Source: Acanthamoeba castellanii str. Neff (Eukaryota; Discosea; Longamoebia; Acanthamoebidae). From it: a stretch of DNA of 64,000 nucleotides. Under the pieces are notes generated by a model, which was not told the origin of the DNA, made no database searches, and saw only the letters and a list, made by a program, of their open reading frames with translations. Numbering within the stretch: position 1 is the first letter of the stretch; every line of letters starts with the position of its first letter. Made by a program: the position numbers and the translations under genes. Shown piece by piece: positions 37,459 through 48,721 of the stretch. Location of the stretch: the NCBI RefSeq assembly GCF_000313135.1, contig NW_004457654.1, positions 194,210 through 258,209 on the forward strand, in the 5' to 3' direction.

Positions 37459-38283
37459 TTAGGTCGAAGCCGCGGAGGGTTGCTGCTGGCCACCGCCGCC
37501 ACCTCCCCGCGCTGATGATGCTGCACCTCCGCGGCCGCCACGCATGCCCTTGGGGACGACGTAGCTCACGCGAGCGTGCTTCTTCTCGCGTCGCTTGTGC
37601 GGGTGTGGAGCCAGCCTTGTGGGTGCCGTATCGGTGGGGTCCACCGCGACGCCTGCGCCGTGGCCTCCTCGTTGGGGTGTGTGCTGCTGGCCACCACCTC
37701 CGTCCACCTCCCCGCGTTGATGCTGCTGCTGCACCTCGCGGCCGGCTGGTGGTGCGTCGCGGCCCTTGCGCAAGGACAGCAGGTGGCCATAGCACCCCAG
37801 GCAGATGGTCTTGACCGAAGTAGTGGCATCTTCTGGTGGTGCGGCATCTTCGCCAAGTTGTGCTTCATCTTCCGCGATTTGTGCTGCTGCCCGTTGCTCG
37901 GCCGCGCCATCGTCTGGCACTTCAGCCACGCCGGCGGGCTGCGCTGGCTGGTCTTCGTCTGTGGCGATGTGCCATTTGTAGAGGATGCGGCTTTCCTTGG
38001 GTTCGTCGCAGCGCCAGCACTCGAAGCGCTGCTTGGAATCGAAACGCTCTGCAACGAGCTCGGCCCAGGCGCAGTGGTCGAACTCGGTGCGCCTTCGCCT
38101 GACGTGCTTCCCCTCGTTCGTCTTCTTCTTTAGTCGATTTTGGTGTTCGTGTGGGGTCTTCTTCCTCGCTTCCCTCGCCCTCATCTTTTCGTGGAATCGT
38201 TCTCGCGGCGTCGGTCCCTCCTGCTCTACCTCTTGCACCACAGGTGACAACGCCTGCTCCTCTTCTGTCTTCATCCCTTCCAT
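37459..38283 (-). CDS. Orphan CxxC, RG-rich protein
   Basis: A single uninterrupted frame of 274 residues from the ATG at 38283, unusual in this intron-rich window. The N-terminal 70 residues are highly charged (RERFHEKMRAREARKK, RLKKKTNEGKHVRRRR). Two CxxC pairs, FECWRCDEP and ICLGCYG, about 80 residues apart, suggest a split zinc ribbon, with an acidic/Ala-rich linker between them. A His- and Gln-rich stretch follows. The C-terminus is a Gly/Arg patch, GMRGGRGGAASSARGGGGGG, like RNA-binding RGG tails. I do not recognise a family. The combination hints at a nucleic-acid-binding role, but this is inference. The start is supported by an in-frame acidic Met-Glu-Gly opening and an AT-rich 5' flank (38290-38390). 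Confidence 0.65.
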   Translation of the reverse strand: MEGMKTEEEQALSPVVQEVEQEGPTPRERFHEKMRAREARKKTPHEHQNRLKKKTNEGKHVRRRRTEFDHCAWAELVAERFDSKQRFECWRCDEPKESRILYKWHIATDEDQPAQPAGVAEVPDDGAAEQRAAAQIAEDEAQLGEDAAPPEDATTSVKTICLGCYGHLLSLRKGRDAPPAGREVQQQHQRGEVDGGGGQQHTPQRGGHGAGVAVDPTDTAPTRLAPHPHKRREKKHARVSYVVPKGMRGGRGGAASSARGGGGGGQQQPSAAST

Positions 38284-38413
38284 CTTGTGCTCAAATTAAT
38301 CAAGTTAAAATAAATTTATAAATGTAGGATATTCAGTTTCTTTCAGCCGTGGATGGCGCGTCGCAAATAAATAGGTCTTTGTTTCTCTTTTTTAAATGCA
38401 CGCCCGTACACTG

Positions 38414-39584
38414 TCAGCCAAAGCCGTTGTAACGTATGAGCCCTGAGACGAGGATCTCGTCGACGGCGTTGAAGACGACGCGCGCGTTGCCGGTGTCGGT
38501 AGCGCAGGTCTGGTGAGTGTAGATGGTCTGTCGATCGGGCGACGGCGACTTGTTGCAGTCAATGAATCGCTTGGCGATGTAGCCGATGGCCTCGTCGTAG
38601 TCTCGCTGCTTGCCCCGGTAGCCCTTGAAGCACACGTTGAGGTTCACCCGCTTGATCTTCTCCGCGAACAGGTCCTTCTTGTTCATGAAGAGGATGACCG
38701 GCGTCTTGATGAACCATCGGTTGTTGATCACATCGCTGAACAGGCAGAGCGACTCGCGCATGCGGTTGGTCGTTTCGTCTTCCTCCAGCACGCAGTCGTA
38801 CTCGGACAGCGACGTGATGAAGATGACCAACTTCACGTCCTCGAAGCAGTGAATCCACTTCTTGCGCTCGTTGCGCTGACCGCCGACGTCCACCATGCGG
38901 AAGCCCAGCGTACCGGCGACGAACCTGGTCTCGATGATGCCCGTGGTCTTCTTCCGCAGTCGCAGAATGTCGGCCTCCGATGGCACGTAGTCCGTCCGCG
39001 CCAACCGACTCAGCTCATCGAAGAAATACGCCGCCGAGTCGTTCAGCTGTGCACACACTCAGCCTTGGCTCATCCACCGCACACCCACCCACCCACACAC
39101 CCTCGAAGCCCACACATACCTGGAACTCACTTCGGCGTTCGTAGGCGGCCTGCACGGCGGTGTCGGCCCAGAGGGCCTTGAGGTACTGGACCGTCTGGCC
39201 GGTGAGCTGGAGGTCGTTGGTGAGGTCGATCTCGTCGATCGCCTCGGCCGCCTCCTCGTTGTCCTCGAGCAGCTCGGGGCCGGGCGCGCGCTGGTCGCTC
39301 TTGAACCGCTCCACGGCCTGGACCAGCTTCTTCATGGCGTCGAGCACGTTGCAGCAGATGACTGGTCGTTGGGTGAGGCGCTCCTCTTCCGTGAAACCGT
39401 TCTTGTGGATGATCTGCATCTGCTTGGCGAACGTGCTCTTGCCGGATTCGCCCGCCCCAAGCAGCAGGAGCTTCACCTCATCGCGCAGTTCCTTCCTCTC
39501 TGTCAGCAACTGTACATCTATCTCCCTCGACGTCTGTCTCGCCTGCAGCTCCTCCTCTGTCAACGTACTCGCCCCACATCCCAT
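38414..39584 (-). CDS. Heterotrimeric G-protein alpha subunit
   Basis: Two exons (39584-about 39125 and about 39049-38414) give about 360 residues, the usual length. The start MGCGASTLTEEE carries Gly2 and Cys3 for myristoylation and palmitoylation. All nucleotide motifs are intact: P-loop GAGESGKSTFAKQMQI, switch I LRLRKKTTGIIE with the arginine that stabilises GTP hydrolysis, switch II DVGGQRNERKKW with the catalytic Gln, NKKD, and TCATDTGN. The helical domain between P-loop and switch I is the usual size. The C-terminal end RYNGFG lacks the Cys four from the end that pertussis toxin modifies. The subunit should sit on the inner plasma membrane and relay receptor signals; the receptor cannot be inferred. 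Confidence 0.97.
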
Positions 39585-39803
39585 CTCGTCCTCCTTGTTG
39601 CTCTTCTTCTCTCTTCTCTCTTCTCGCTTCTTCTCTAATTGACTGAGTCAGCTCAGCCTGGTGCTGGCCAGCGACGTCGACAAAAACAAGAACCTATTCA
39701 GGGGTTGAAGGTCAATGGACGACGACGGGGGGGGGTGCAGGTGGAGAGAGGCACCATTTAATTAATTGCTTCGGGCTCCGATCATCAACGAAAGGAGACC
39801 GTC

Positions 39804-41685
39804 TCAGTCCTGCCGGGTCTGCTCGGCCCCGTGAGCTGCCCGGTCGAGATTGCTCGCGGTGGCGGCGGAGGCGGCTGTGGCTGTGGTGCGTTGATTGATC
39901 CGCTTGCGGCTCTTCATGATGCCCTTGTTGGCTCCGGGCCTCTTGGTGGGATCGCGCAGGTCGTCCAGCGGTGGCGGCGGGTGGTTGATGTAACGCGCGT
40001 ACTCCTCGCGGTTCTTCTCCACCCCCTTGGCCAGCTTGGTGTACCACTGGATGCGCAGTTGGTGCTTCTCCTCTGGCGTGAGATTGCGGCGCGCCTGGCC
40101 ACCAGGGGAGGGAGAGTGAGTAGAGAAAAAGTGTGAAGGTAACAAAAGACGATGATGGCGACAGACGTAGTACCTCGGGGCACATGTAGAACAATCGTTG
40201 GACGAGCAGCGCCATCGCGACGCTCAGGTTGAACGAATCGGTGAAGCCATACATGGGGAGATAGACCCGCCGATCTGCCTCCTTGAGCATCTCCTCGCTC
40301 ACCCCGTCGCCTGACGGGAAACTCGCAGTGAGCATAAGGGACAAGTCGCCGTGACAAGGGGAGTGGCGAGCGGCGGCGCTTACCTTCCCGACCGGCGATA
40401 ATGGCCACCCGCTGCGGAAGTTCAAGGCCGCCAGCGCTCTCGTCAAGGCACACTGCCTCGGCGCACAAGTCGGTGGCCCAAATCTCCCTGGGGCGATTGT
40501 GTGCGTGTGCGTGTGTGTATGTGTGTGTGTGTGTGTGTGTGTGAACAGTGGTCCGCACAATAGAGCCAAGTCAGCAAGTAGTCTTACCTGCGGTCTTCTC
40601 GTAGGGCATCTATACACTCTCGAGTGGTGTGGAACGTGCGGATCGTCAGCCAGTCGTCTGCTTTCTGATGGCACGGGCCGGGTTGAATTAGCCGAACTTT
40701 TAGAAGGTGGACGCGCAACGTGACGGGGAGGGGACTGCGAGGTACCATACCATCGTGACGTTCCGATTGAGCCCCTCGTTCTTCTTGCGCTGGTCGGGCG
40801 GGTTGACCAGCCACACGTTCTGAACACTGCAGTGAAAGAGGAGGTCAGGCGGTCACTCAGGCCAGAGTGAGTTCCAGAGCGGTGAGCAGTGACATGTATG
40901 TATGTTACCCGAGACACTCGGCCGTGCGGAGGATGGCGTGTTGGTTGAGGTTGTCGATGCACCGCTCGAGGACCAGCAGGATCCTGCCCGTGCGCTGTGA
41001 GAGAACTGGCCCCACCAACAAGCAACAGGTGAGCTCCGGCTCGTGGTGTGAGTCTGATGACGGAAGGGAGACGGCAGTGCGTACTGTGCTCGGCTCGGCG
41101 GAGCCTGCGGGGTGCTTCCACGCCGTGAGGCGGTGCCTCGCTCGAGGGAACGAGCAGCGGCCCAACTGGATTGATAGACATGCACCACCACCTCGTCAGC
41201 GGTTCCAGTTAACAGTTAAAGCAGAACTGCAAAGACTCACTCGCGCGCACCTGTGGGTGGAGCCTTCTTGCTGGCCTTGCCGGTGAAGGCTCGCCAGGCT
41301 TTCGTGCTCTCGATCAGCTTGACGAACGTGCTCCTCGACACCACTCGCTCCTCAACTGCCTGCCGAGGGCGGCAAGAGATTAATCACTCATTATTTGATT
41401 ATTAATCACAAATAAATGATTGCACTACGAGAAAGAATAACAATAACAATAATAAGATAATAAGAATGTTTTAAGTACCTTGGTGGCCGAGTTGTGCAGC
41501 ATCACACGCACTTTCTGCACGTCGTTGAGATTTGCCGAATCGGCGGCGAGAACGCGAGTGACGTAGCTGATGTTCGCGAGATCGTCATTCACCTCCGCCT
41601 CCGCAAGCGTCAAATCAATGTTTGGCCTCGCAACTCCACACTCTTGCTCCATCGGATCCTCCATCACTTTGCCCTGTTGTTTCAA
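39804..41685 (-). CDS. SpoU/TrmH-family RNA 2'-O-methyltransferase
   Basis: About six exons, ending at 39804. The ATG at 41685 gives MKQQGKVMEDPMEQECG, with a second Met at 41664. The trefoil-knot SPOUT signatures are present in order: motif 1 NLNQHAILRTAECLGVQNVW (near 40940), motif 2 VAIIAGREGDGVSEEML (near 40390/40310), and motif 3 LPMYGFTDSFNLSVAMALLV (near 40230). Family members transfer a methyl group from SAM to the 2'-OH of a ribose in tRNA or rRNA. The N-terminal 90 residues are helical, and the last 80 are basic (RKRINQRTTATAA), likely aiding RNA binding. The intron after HNSATK (about 41360-41478) is strongly AT-rich. Whether tRNA or rRNA is the target cannot be told. Confidence 0.88.
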
Positions 41686-42133
41686 ATCGGTTTTGGTAAA
41701 TTTCGGAAATCTTTTCGGAAATATATTTCATCTTTACATATTTCCGTTGGATTTTGGCAGTCGGTGGCACTGCCATTTTCAACGAACTTGCCGAATGGTG
41801 CGTAACCGTCCAGTCAAAGCGCCAGTGGAAAATCAGAGCTGTGGCATTGTGGCAGTGGTGGTAAAACGACAAGGCCAAACCTGCTGACGCGAGATGGCGT
41901 GTTGAGCTCTCTGTGGCGTTCGTTCTCCGCCGGAGCAAGACGGAGCCTCGGCCAGGTGCAAACCCCGTTCTCATGTTCACACAAAAACCCGTGTCAACTT
42001 CACCTTCATCTTGACTCTACCCCTCTCGCCAGCACTCACCGCCGTATTACAAAAAGGAGCCGCTCCCTCTTTGCCTTACTCCTTCACTTCGCCGAACACT
42101 TCTACTCCTCTGCACCCGCCCCGCTACAACAAG
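41686..42133. other. Divergent intergenic region
   Basis: The 5' flank of the methyltransferase gene (-) and of the small ORF (+). No feature was recognised apart from a C-rich stretch (CTCTGCACCCGCCCCGC) just before the small ORF, compatible with a 5' leader. Confidence 0.5.
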
Positions 42134-42325
42134 ATGTCGAGCCCCGCTACGCTCAAGCACAACAGCGCCGAACCCGTCAAGGCGCCCCTGCTCAAGACTC
42201 CCTTGTGCGACACCCACCGCATGTGCCTGGGCACTCGCCTGGCCCACCAGCACGACCTGGACGAGACCCACCCCACCCAGAACAAGCTCCACTCGCCCCT
42301 CCAGCTTGTCCTCATGTTCGACTGA
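42134..42325 (+). CDS. Small hypothetical protein, 63 residues
   Basis: An intronless ORF from the ATG at 42134 (context AACAAGATGT) to the TGA at 42323-42325. The protein begins MSSPATLKHNSAEPVKAPLL and ends QLVLMFD. The composition is not that of a random frame: codons are strongly C-ending, as in neighbouring genes (CTCAAGCACAACAGCGCC). There are no membrane segments and no signal peptide. Two Cys and five His residues (CDTHRMC, HQHD, THP) could bind metal. It sits between the methyltransferase (-, divergent) and PX (-, convergent) genes. I do not recognise it; it is kept because of codon use and start context. Confidence 0.5.
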   Translation: MSSPATLKHNSAEPVKAPLLKTPLCDTHRMCLGTRLAHQHDLDETHPTQNKLHSPLQLVLMFD

Positions 42326-42537
42326 GCGACCACTCGCCTGGCAGCCTTTGATTGCGGTCTGCTGTTTACATCTGGAGCTGGCGCATCGTTTCAAATGAAA
42401 GCCAAGGAGAGAAGGGAAGTGCTCCCTCTCTCCTTCTTCCCGTAGTCCCCCCACGCGGTCATCTTTCTGTCCTCTTCTTCCTGTCCCAACGGTCACCCCG
42501 CTACATGACGTTGCTGACGTCAGAGCTTGGGCCGATG

Positions 42538-43841
42538 TCACACAAGGTCGGAGAGGTCGAAGGGGAGGCCGCCGCCGCTGGCCTTGTCGCCCACCTGTGT
42601 CGGGGCAAAGAAGCGGAGGAGGGCCACGCGAGCCTTCTTGTTGGACATCATCGCTGGCGCCTTCTCGTTCACCGCCTGCACGTACTTCTGCAGCTCTCTC
42701 TGCACCCTTGGGTCAGCACCAGAACAGCATCACATCTCGTGACGTTGTACTATACTGCATGGTCGTTCCGTACCTGGCGCTGTTCGACGAAGTGGTCCTT
42801 GAGGTTGCCCTGGATCTTCTTCCCCGGCAGCGCGTAGGCAAAGGTGAACGACGCCTTCTTCGCCTGGGAGCTGAAGTCGTTGAACTGCTTGTACCGCCGG
42901 TACACCGTCCAACTCACACCGTTCCACACCACCTCGATTGCATACACCTTCGAATGGAGCGTTACACAACAACATCAGTGTAAATACAACATGTGTGACC
43001 ACAGCACACTACATCATTCTTCACATCGTACCGTGTAGGCCTTCCCCACGTACTCCTTCTTCAGGCTGCTGGTCAAGGTGAAGGTCATCTGGTGCGAGGC
43101 GGGCGATGCGGTTTGATGGGGCGCAGCGCCGCCGGGTGTGGCCGTCCTTCGTCGTCGCTGTTCCTCTTCCTCCAGGACGCGCCTCTTCTGCTGGGCGATG
43201 TACTCGTCCTCCCTGCGCTGGTGCTCCTTCTCGCGCTCGCGCTCCAGCCGCCGCTGCTCCTCCGTAAGCGCTGCCGGGTCGTCGCCGTCGCCGTCGCCGT
43301 CGGTCTTCAGCAGCGCGCTCACGCCCTGGCCGATGCCCTTCAGGTAGTCCCTCGACGTCTCCTTCAGCAGGTCCGTGATCGAATCGTCGTCCGCCGTCGT
43401 GTTGGTGGTCGCCACAGTCGACATGATGTACGGCCGCGTAGACGAAGACGACGAAGAAGACGAGGGCATGGGCGGCGGTGTATGAAGGTGGTAGGGAGTG
43501 GTCGCTGATGGTTGGCCTGCGTAGGTGTTGGGTCGATTGGGCACTGCAGGCGCGGCCGGGGCTTGGGTGACTGGTCGCGGCGGCAACGCCGGCGTCGGGG
43601 CCGCGGTCGGTGGTGGTGGACGCGCCGGCGGGGCAGAGCCTGCCCTCGGCAGCTGCCCAGGGTGGTGGTAGGGCTGCTGGCCACTGTGGACGACCGGTGG
43701 TGCGGGGCCGTAGGAGGGAGGATAGGGCTGGCCGGCGGGAGGCGGATAGCCCGGAGCCAGGGCCGGACGTGCAGGGATGCGGGGCGGAGGCTGGGTCGCC
43801 GGCAGAGGCCCCGGCCTGCGTGGTAGGGGTGGTGCCTGCAT
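42538..43841 (-). CDS. Proline-rich PX-domain protein
   Basis: Three coding exons. The first ATG is at 43841 (MQAPPLPRRPGPLPATQPPP); an upstream spliced 5' exon near 43940 is possible. Residues 1-130 are Pro/Ala-rich with PPLPRR and PPPPT motifs that could bind SH3 domains. A charged helix follows (EEQRRLEREREKEHQRREDE). The PX domain starts at MTFTLTSSLKKEYVGKAY and continues after an intron with YAIEVVWNGVSWTVYRRYKQ, including the RRYKQF core that contacts PI3P head groups. It closes with RELQKYVQAVNEKAP and the C-terminal helix. The protein ends GGLPFDLSDLV at the TGA 42538-42540. Expected role: endosomal membrane recruitment. No BAR or SH3 domain is seen, so it is not a standard sorting nexin. 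Confidence 0.88.
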
Positions 43842-44090
43842 TGCGCCTGTTTGGGGCAACTAAACACAAAAACAACGCAGTATTTATAAAAGAATAGTAA
43901 GCATCAAAGAACACAGCGAGAAGGTGAGGAATGGCGAGGGAGTACCGACTCTTGCGGACAGGGAGGATGAAGATGAAAGTGGTCTTCCGTGCGATGTATT
44001 GGTTTTCTGTAGACTTTTGTGTTCTTGGCCAACAAGAAAAGAAAGGGCAATAAAAATAAAATAAAATAACAAATGTCGCAAACCGGCCCG

Positions 44091-47000
44091 CTAGTAGTTG
44101 ACGGACATCTTCAGCTCGCTGACGGGTGGCGCCGAGGGTGCGGCTTCGATCATGTCGCGACTTCGTCGAAGTTGTCGGTCCTCAGAGGGCAGCGCCAGGT
44201 AGTCCTCGGTCATGGCCCGCAGGAGTGGCCGCGACGCGCTTCTGTCGCTGTCGGTGAGGAAGACGGGGCGCCGGGTGGTGCGGGTCATCGGGAAGGTGGC
44301 GTCGTCGTTGGGCAGCCGCTTCTGGTGGCCCAGCGTGCAGAGCGACAGGAGGAACACGACCAGCATGACCACCACCAGCACCCCTCGTCCGGCGAACACC
44401 AAGAAGGCGGCCGGTCTGATGTAATTTTAGGTCCGATAAGATAGATCAGCGGCGCCAAACTCTGAGCGAGGGGAGTGGGTGGGGCGGAACCACGGGTGTG
44501 GCGTACGTGAGGTGTTGGCAGACGTTGACCTTCATTTGTTGGTAGAGCGGGTGGAGTGTGCTGCAGTTGGAGAGCTGCTCGAGGTGGCCGATCTCGTGTC
44601 GACTGTAGTTGAGCTGTTCCGTGAGGTTGTTCACGCACGGCTTCCGAAAGAAACAAGAGTGATCGAAGATGAGCTTTTCTATTCAAACAACGGCACCGAT
44701 AGCCAATTGCTCAGCTGCCGGTGTGGGTGGCGTACTTGCGCAGCGATAACGACTGAGCTGTAGTTTTGCAGGGTCGCCAGCAGCGGATCTACTTCAGCCA
44801 ATGCTGCGCGCACCTTGTGACACGCGTAAGACAAGTGTGTGTGCGTGTGCGTGTGCGTGTGCGTGTGCGTGGGCCGAGGGGTACCTCGTGAGTGTAGGGA
44901 AGCAAGGGGTTGGCGGCGGCGGATTGGTTGGTGCAGTAGACGTAGTAGGTCACGTATTCGGCCAGATCGGCGTTGTCGGAGGGCACCAGGGACATCGTGA
45001 AGTTGTCAGGAGCGGCGCAGAGATCGGAGGTAAAGACCGACGGCGGGAGGTAGACCACCATCTCCAGACCAGCGAAGAACAGCGCGACGTACAACATCAC
45101 CATCAGCCTAAAAACAACATACTCATGTTAATCAATACATACTCATCACATAAATAGTTATAACATATTACATTCGCAACAGTAGTGTAAATAACACTTG
45201 CACATACCAGGTTTGCAGCCGCGGCTTGCAGATGGCGAGCAGGGAGAGCAGACAGGCCAGGAGCATCCAGGCGCAGGTGACGTTGAAGTAGATGAACCGG
45301 CCCAGCTCGACCTTGTCCACCACGCTTTCGATGGTGGGCAGGTAGTCGTTGATCTCGTTCTGGATGGTGTGGTAGGAGTCCATCTGGCCCGACAGGTCGT
45401 TGGTCTGCCTGGCCCAGTTCTCGTAGACCTCCTGATAGCCGGGCGGGACCACCAGGTAGTCCAGCACTCTGGCGAGCGCCGGCGCGACGTCGCTGCGGAG
45501 GAAGCCGGCGGCGGCCGAGGGGTCGAAGGAGTCGAGCATCGCCAGGAACTGGACGATGGTGCCCATCTCGAACGAGATCGGCAGATGCAGCTCGTAGCTG
45601 GCCTTCATCTACAACATCATCACCACGCAACATAAACTCAAAAATGAGACGCGCACACGCAGCTACAGTTTAAAGGGCACACGCGGCTACAGGCTAAAGG
45701 GCAGGGGGTACCAGCAAGGTGTCGCGGTTGACGGCGGCAGGTAGGCTCGCGGTGGTGTTGTATTGAATCAGTTTCTGCACCAGCTGCTGCACAGACGGCA
45801 GCGCGTTGATGGCGTCGCCCTTTGAAATGTAGGCTTGCTGCAGACAGCGAGTGATTTTCTTTTAGCGACACGCACACGCACACGCACACACGCACACGCA
45901 CACGCACACGCACGCATAGCGAGAGCCTGGGTTACAGTACTTGGATCTGTTGTGCGAGTGATGTGACGTCGTCAGGGTAGGGGGGATTGGCGCCGCCGGC
46001 CATCACAGCCTGCACGAGCGACGTCTCGGTAGGTAGCAGCGACTGCCTCATCTGCTCTTCCACCGTCTTGAGGTCGCCGTAAAGGGCCTCGGTCGTGTTC
46101 AGAACTGTGTGTCGACACGCAGTCACGCAAGCGACAAAGAGTTAGTGAGACGAAGATGTGAGGGGAGGAGGCTCAAGTGGCTCTCGCGCAGCACGTACGC
46201 GGAGCGTGGAGTTGGTTGATGGTCGAGGTCAGCGAGACGAGCAGGGAAAATTGTGAGATGTCCACGAACTGGCCGAGCGCAACGCTGGCGTTGATATTGA
46301 CCAACGCCGCTGCAACCTGCACCGGCGACCATCATCGTGTTACCCATAGTCCATTGACACGACACATAAGGCGCGATTCACAACAATACACGACTCGCAC
46401 ACAACCACAGAATAGGAGTTAAAAATTACCGAGGTGGTGTCGGGCAAGCTGGTGAGCGAGGCGTTCATTGCCGCCAGGTCCGAGTAGATGGGCGGCAGCG
46501 CGGCGGGCAGGTCCAGAACCTGTCGCTGAGCCCACGACTCCAACGCTGATCGGAAGCCTGGCCGCGTGCGATGCGATCAGCAAAAGCGGGCGACAGTTGC
46601 CTTTGGGGGCGTGAGATTGGGCGAGGGCACGCACTCGGTAGGTTGGGCAGTTGGTTCAGGGAGCCTGCGAGCTGGTCTGCCGAGACGCTGAGCGTCAGAA
46701 CATCGTTTCTGGGGTGCATGCGACGATACGACACGGTCAGGGTCGGCTGAACGAGGGCCGAGCATGCGAGGACCACGACAAATAGCGCATTGTCGATTCC
46801 AGGTTTAAGTTCGCCGATTGCGTACCTGATCGCGGTGAATGTCTCGTTAAGCTGGCCGACCCCGTGCAGCCCCGCGCGGCTCATGTTCAAAAGCGTTTCC
46901 ACGTTATCAAAGGCGCTCTCGACGTATTCTGCGTTGGGCGAGAGCGAGAGTGAGGCGACGTTCTCACAGTTGAGCAAACAGTGAGCAACGACAGTCCGTC

Positions 47001-48001
47001 GCCGTACTGTTGGTGTCGTCGACCGGTTCGAATGACTCGTCCACGTAGGTGAAGAAGTCGTAGGAGGCCAGCCACGTCACAACCACCACGCCACTTCGAA
47101 GTACAAACAACGACAAAAGTGTGAGAGGCGCTACGAAGAGAACGAGTGGTGCGAGGAGAGGGAACAAACAAAGGTCCGGTGGGTCGTACATTGCGGCCAG
47201 CATGAGGAGGAAGGTGAGCGCGTGCACGCATCGCACCCACGTCGGGGTTCGCCGGTGGCGCCTCACAGGGCCGCCGCGATACTCGGGCGTCGGGAAGGAG
47301 TCAAAGTCGTCGCTGTCTTCATGCTCCCTGTTTGCGGTTGTGTTGCGTGTCGTCATGTCAAGATGCGTGCGGCGTGTGATGTGGTGTGTCGGTGCGGTGC
47401 GGTGCGTTGAAGGAAGCGTTAGGTACCTCCGCGAAGCGCAGCAAGAGCGCACGCATTTGCGGACGGCCAGCAGAATGGCCAGCAGCAGCGTCAACGCGAC
47501 CACGACCGCACCAGGCACCACAAACCAGATCATGGTCTGCCAACACGCACAATAAACACCACCCCGTTCGGTTAGGGCCAAACGGCGGAGAAGGAGAGGA
47601 GGAGGAGGAGGAAGAGCGATGATGGCGTGCGTACCTGGTCGTAGGACCAGGACTTGGGGTCGAAGCGGTTGTCCGCTTTGTGGAGCGTAAGGTCGAAGTG
47701 GGGCAGGCCGTGCAGGAACGACACGATGCCGTCGGCGTCGAACTCGTGGGTGAACGTGGAGCCCTCAACCCCCGCCCCGAACCCTAGACAAGAAAAATCA
47801 CATGAGAGAAGACGAAGGTGAAGAAGAGCGAGAGGAGGATGGGTTTTGGCCACCACCAGTGGATGCATCCAGAGAGATGGAGTAATCAATTCATCGATGG
47901 AAAACGAAAGCGATAAGATGGTGCGAAAAAGATTGACGATTCAAGTTACCCGTAATGAGAACGGCGAACAGGAAGGCCAAGGAAGCCACATGGTGCGCCA
48001 T
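44091..48001 (-). CDS. Five-pass membrane protein with prominin/tweety-like topology
   Basis: About eleven exons. The ATG at 48001 gives MAHHVASLAFLFAVLIT, a signal peptide, then an ectodomain of about 60 residues (STFTHEFDADGIVSFLHGLP). Membrane segments: MIWFVVPGAVVVALTLLLAI followed by a Cys-rich VRKCVRSCCASRR; VHALTFLLMLAA joined across an intron to SGVVVVTWLAS; FIYFNVTCAWMLLACLLSLL; LMVMLYVALFFAGLEMVVYL; and RGVLVVVMLVVFLLSLCTLG. Between TM2 and TM3 lies a long extracellular loop of helical character with N-glycosylation sites (NMS, NET, NTT). A second, shorter loop lies between TM4 and TM5 and has paired Cys. The tail ends SELKMSVNY at 44091. Signal peptide, five TMs and two external loops match prominin (CD133) and, less closely, tweety channels. 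Sequence identity is too low for me to decide. Confidence 0.65.
45864..45914. repeat. CACACG-type microsatellite in an intron
   Basis: About 50 bases of ACGCAC/ACACGC repeats lie in an intron of the five-pass membrane protein gene. A similar GTGCGT run is at about 44838-44872 in the same gene. Confidence 0.85.
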
Positions 48002-48721
48002 TGTGGTGCCTTCTTCGTCGTGCACGTGCTCTTGACTGCCCAAGGGAAAGACGAACACAGTTCCATTTAATGAATTTCATTATCATTTTCCTCGTGCCGC
48101 AGTGGATACGGTAGTGACGGGAGTGAACATTGGACACGGCCACACTGCTTAGACAGCACCGCTTCCCACCCACACAGAGAAGGAACGCTGCACCAGGCGA
48201 TGCTACAAGTTCGACACCACGGTGATGTAGCAAGCCATTTCGCCTCCCCTTTTGATGGTCGTTAGGCAAACGCTGAGAGCTCGAGGAGAGCCAACGGCGC
48301 ACTGTACATTGCGGCTCGTGCCAACATCCTAGCTGACCACAGAGCCACAACCCACGAGCCACAACCCACGGAAATGTCTCATCGTGTGCAGAGTTGCGAG
48401 CAATGGTCGTTGAATGCGTCCACCATAGTACTCCCGCAACAAGGCACAACTTGAGTTCTCCAGTATGGGGCAGGAGAGCTGGAGTGATCGCAATAGGCTC
48501 TCCATTGCCGGGAGGTAATACCCATATGCTGGCTTAGTCCAGCAGAATGTGCGAATTTTCCAAGCTTTCCGTGTGGGCTGGCAGTGTTACAACTGACCAA
48601 TGGCACCAGTCTAAAATCCCTTAAAAGCCCTGCTTGAGCCTGCTTGCTAATCAGCTCAACAACACACATCTCGACCAACCCAACCCAACCCAACCACACC
48701 ACCCAAGGCTTTCAACCACCG
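48002..48721. other. Divergent intergenic region, 720 bases
   Basis: Shared 5' flank of the five-pass protein gene (-) and the beta-helix protein gene (+). It contains a tandem GAGCCACAACCCAC duplication at about 48342-48370 and an AACCCAACCCAACC run at 48679-48693. No gene or structured RNA was recognised. Confidence 0.5.
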
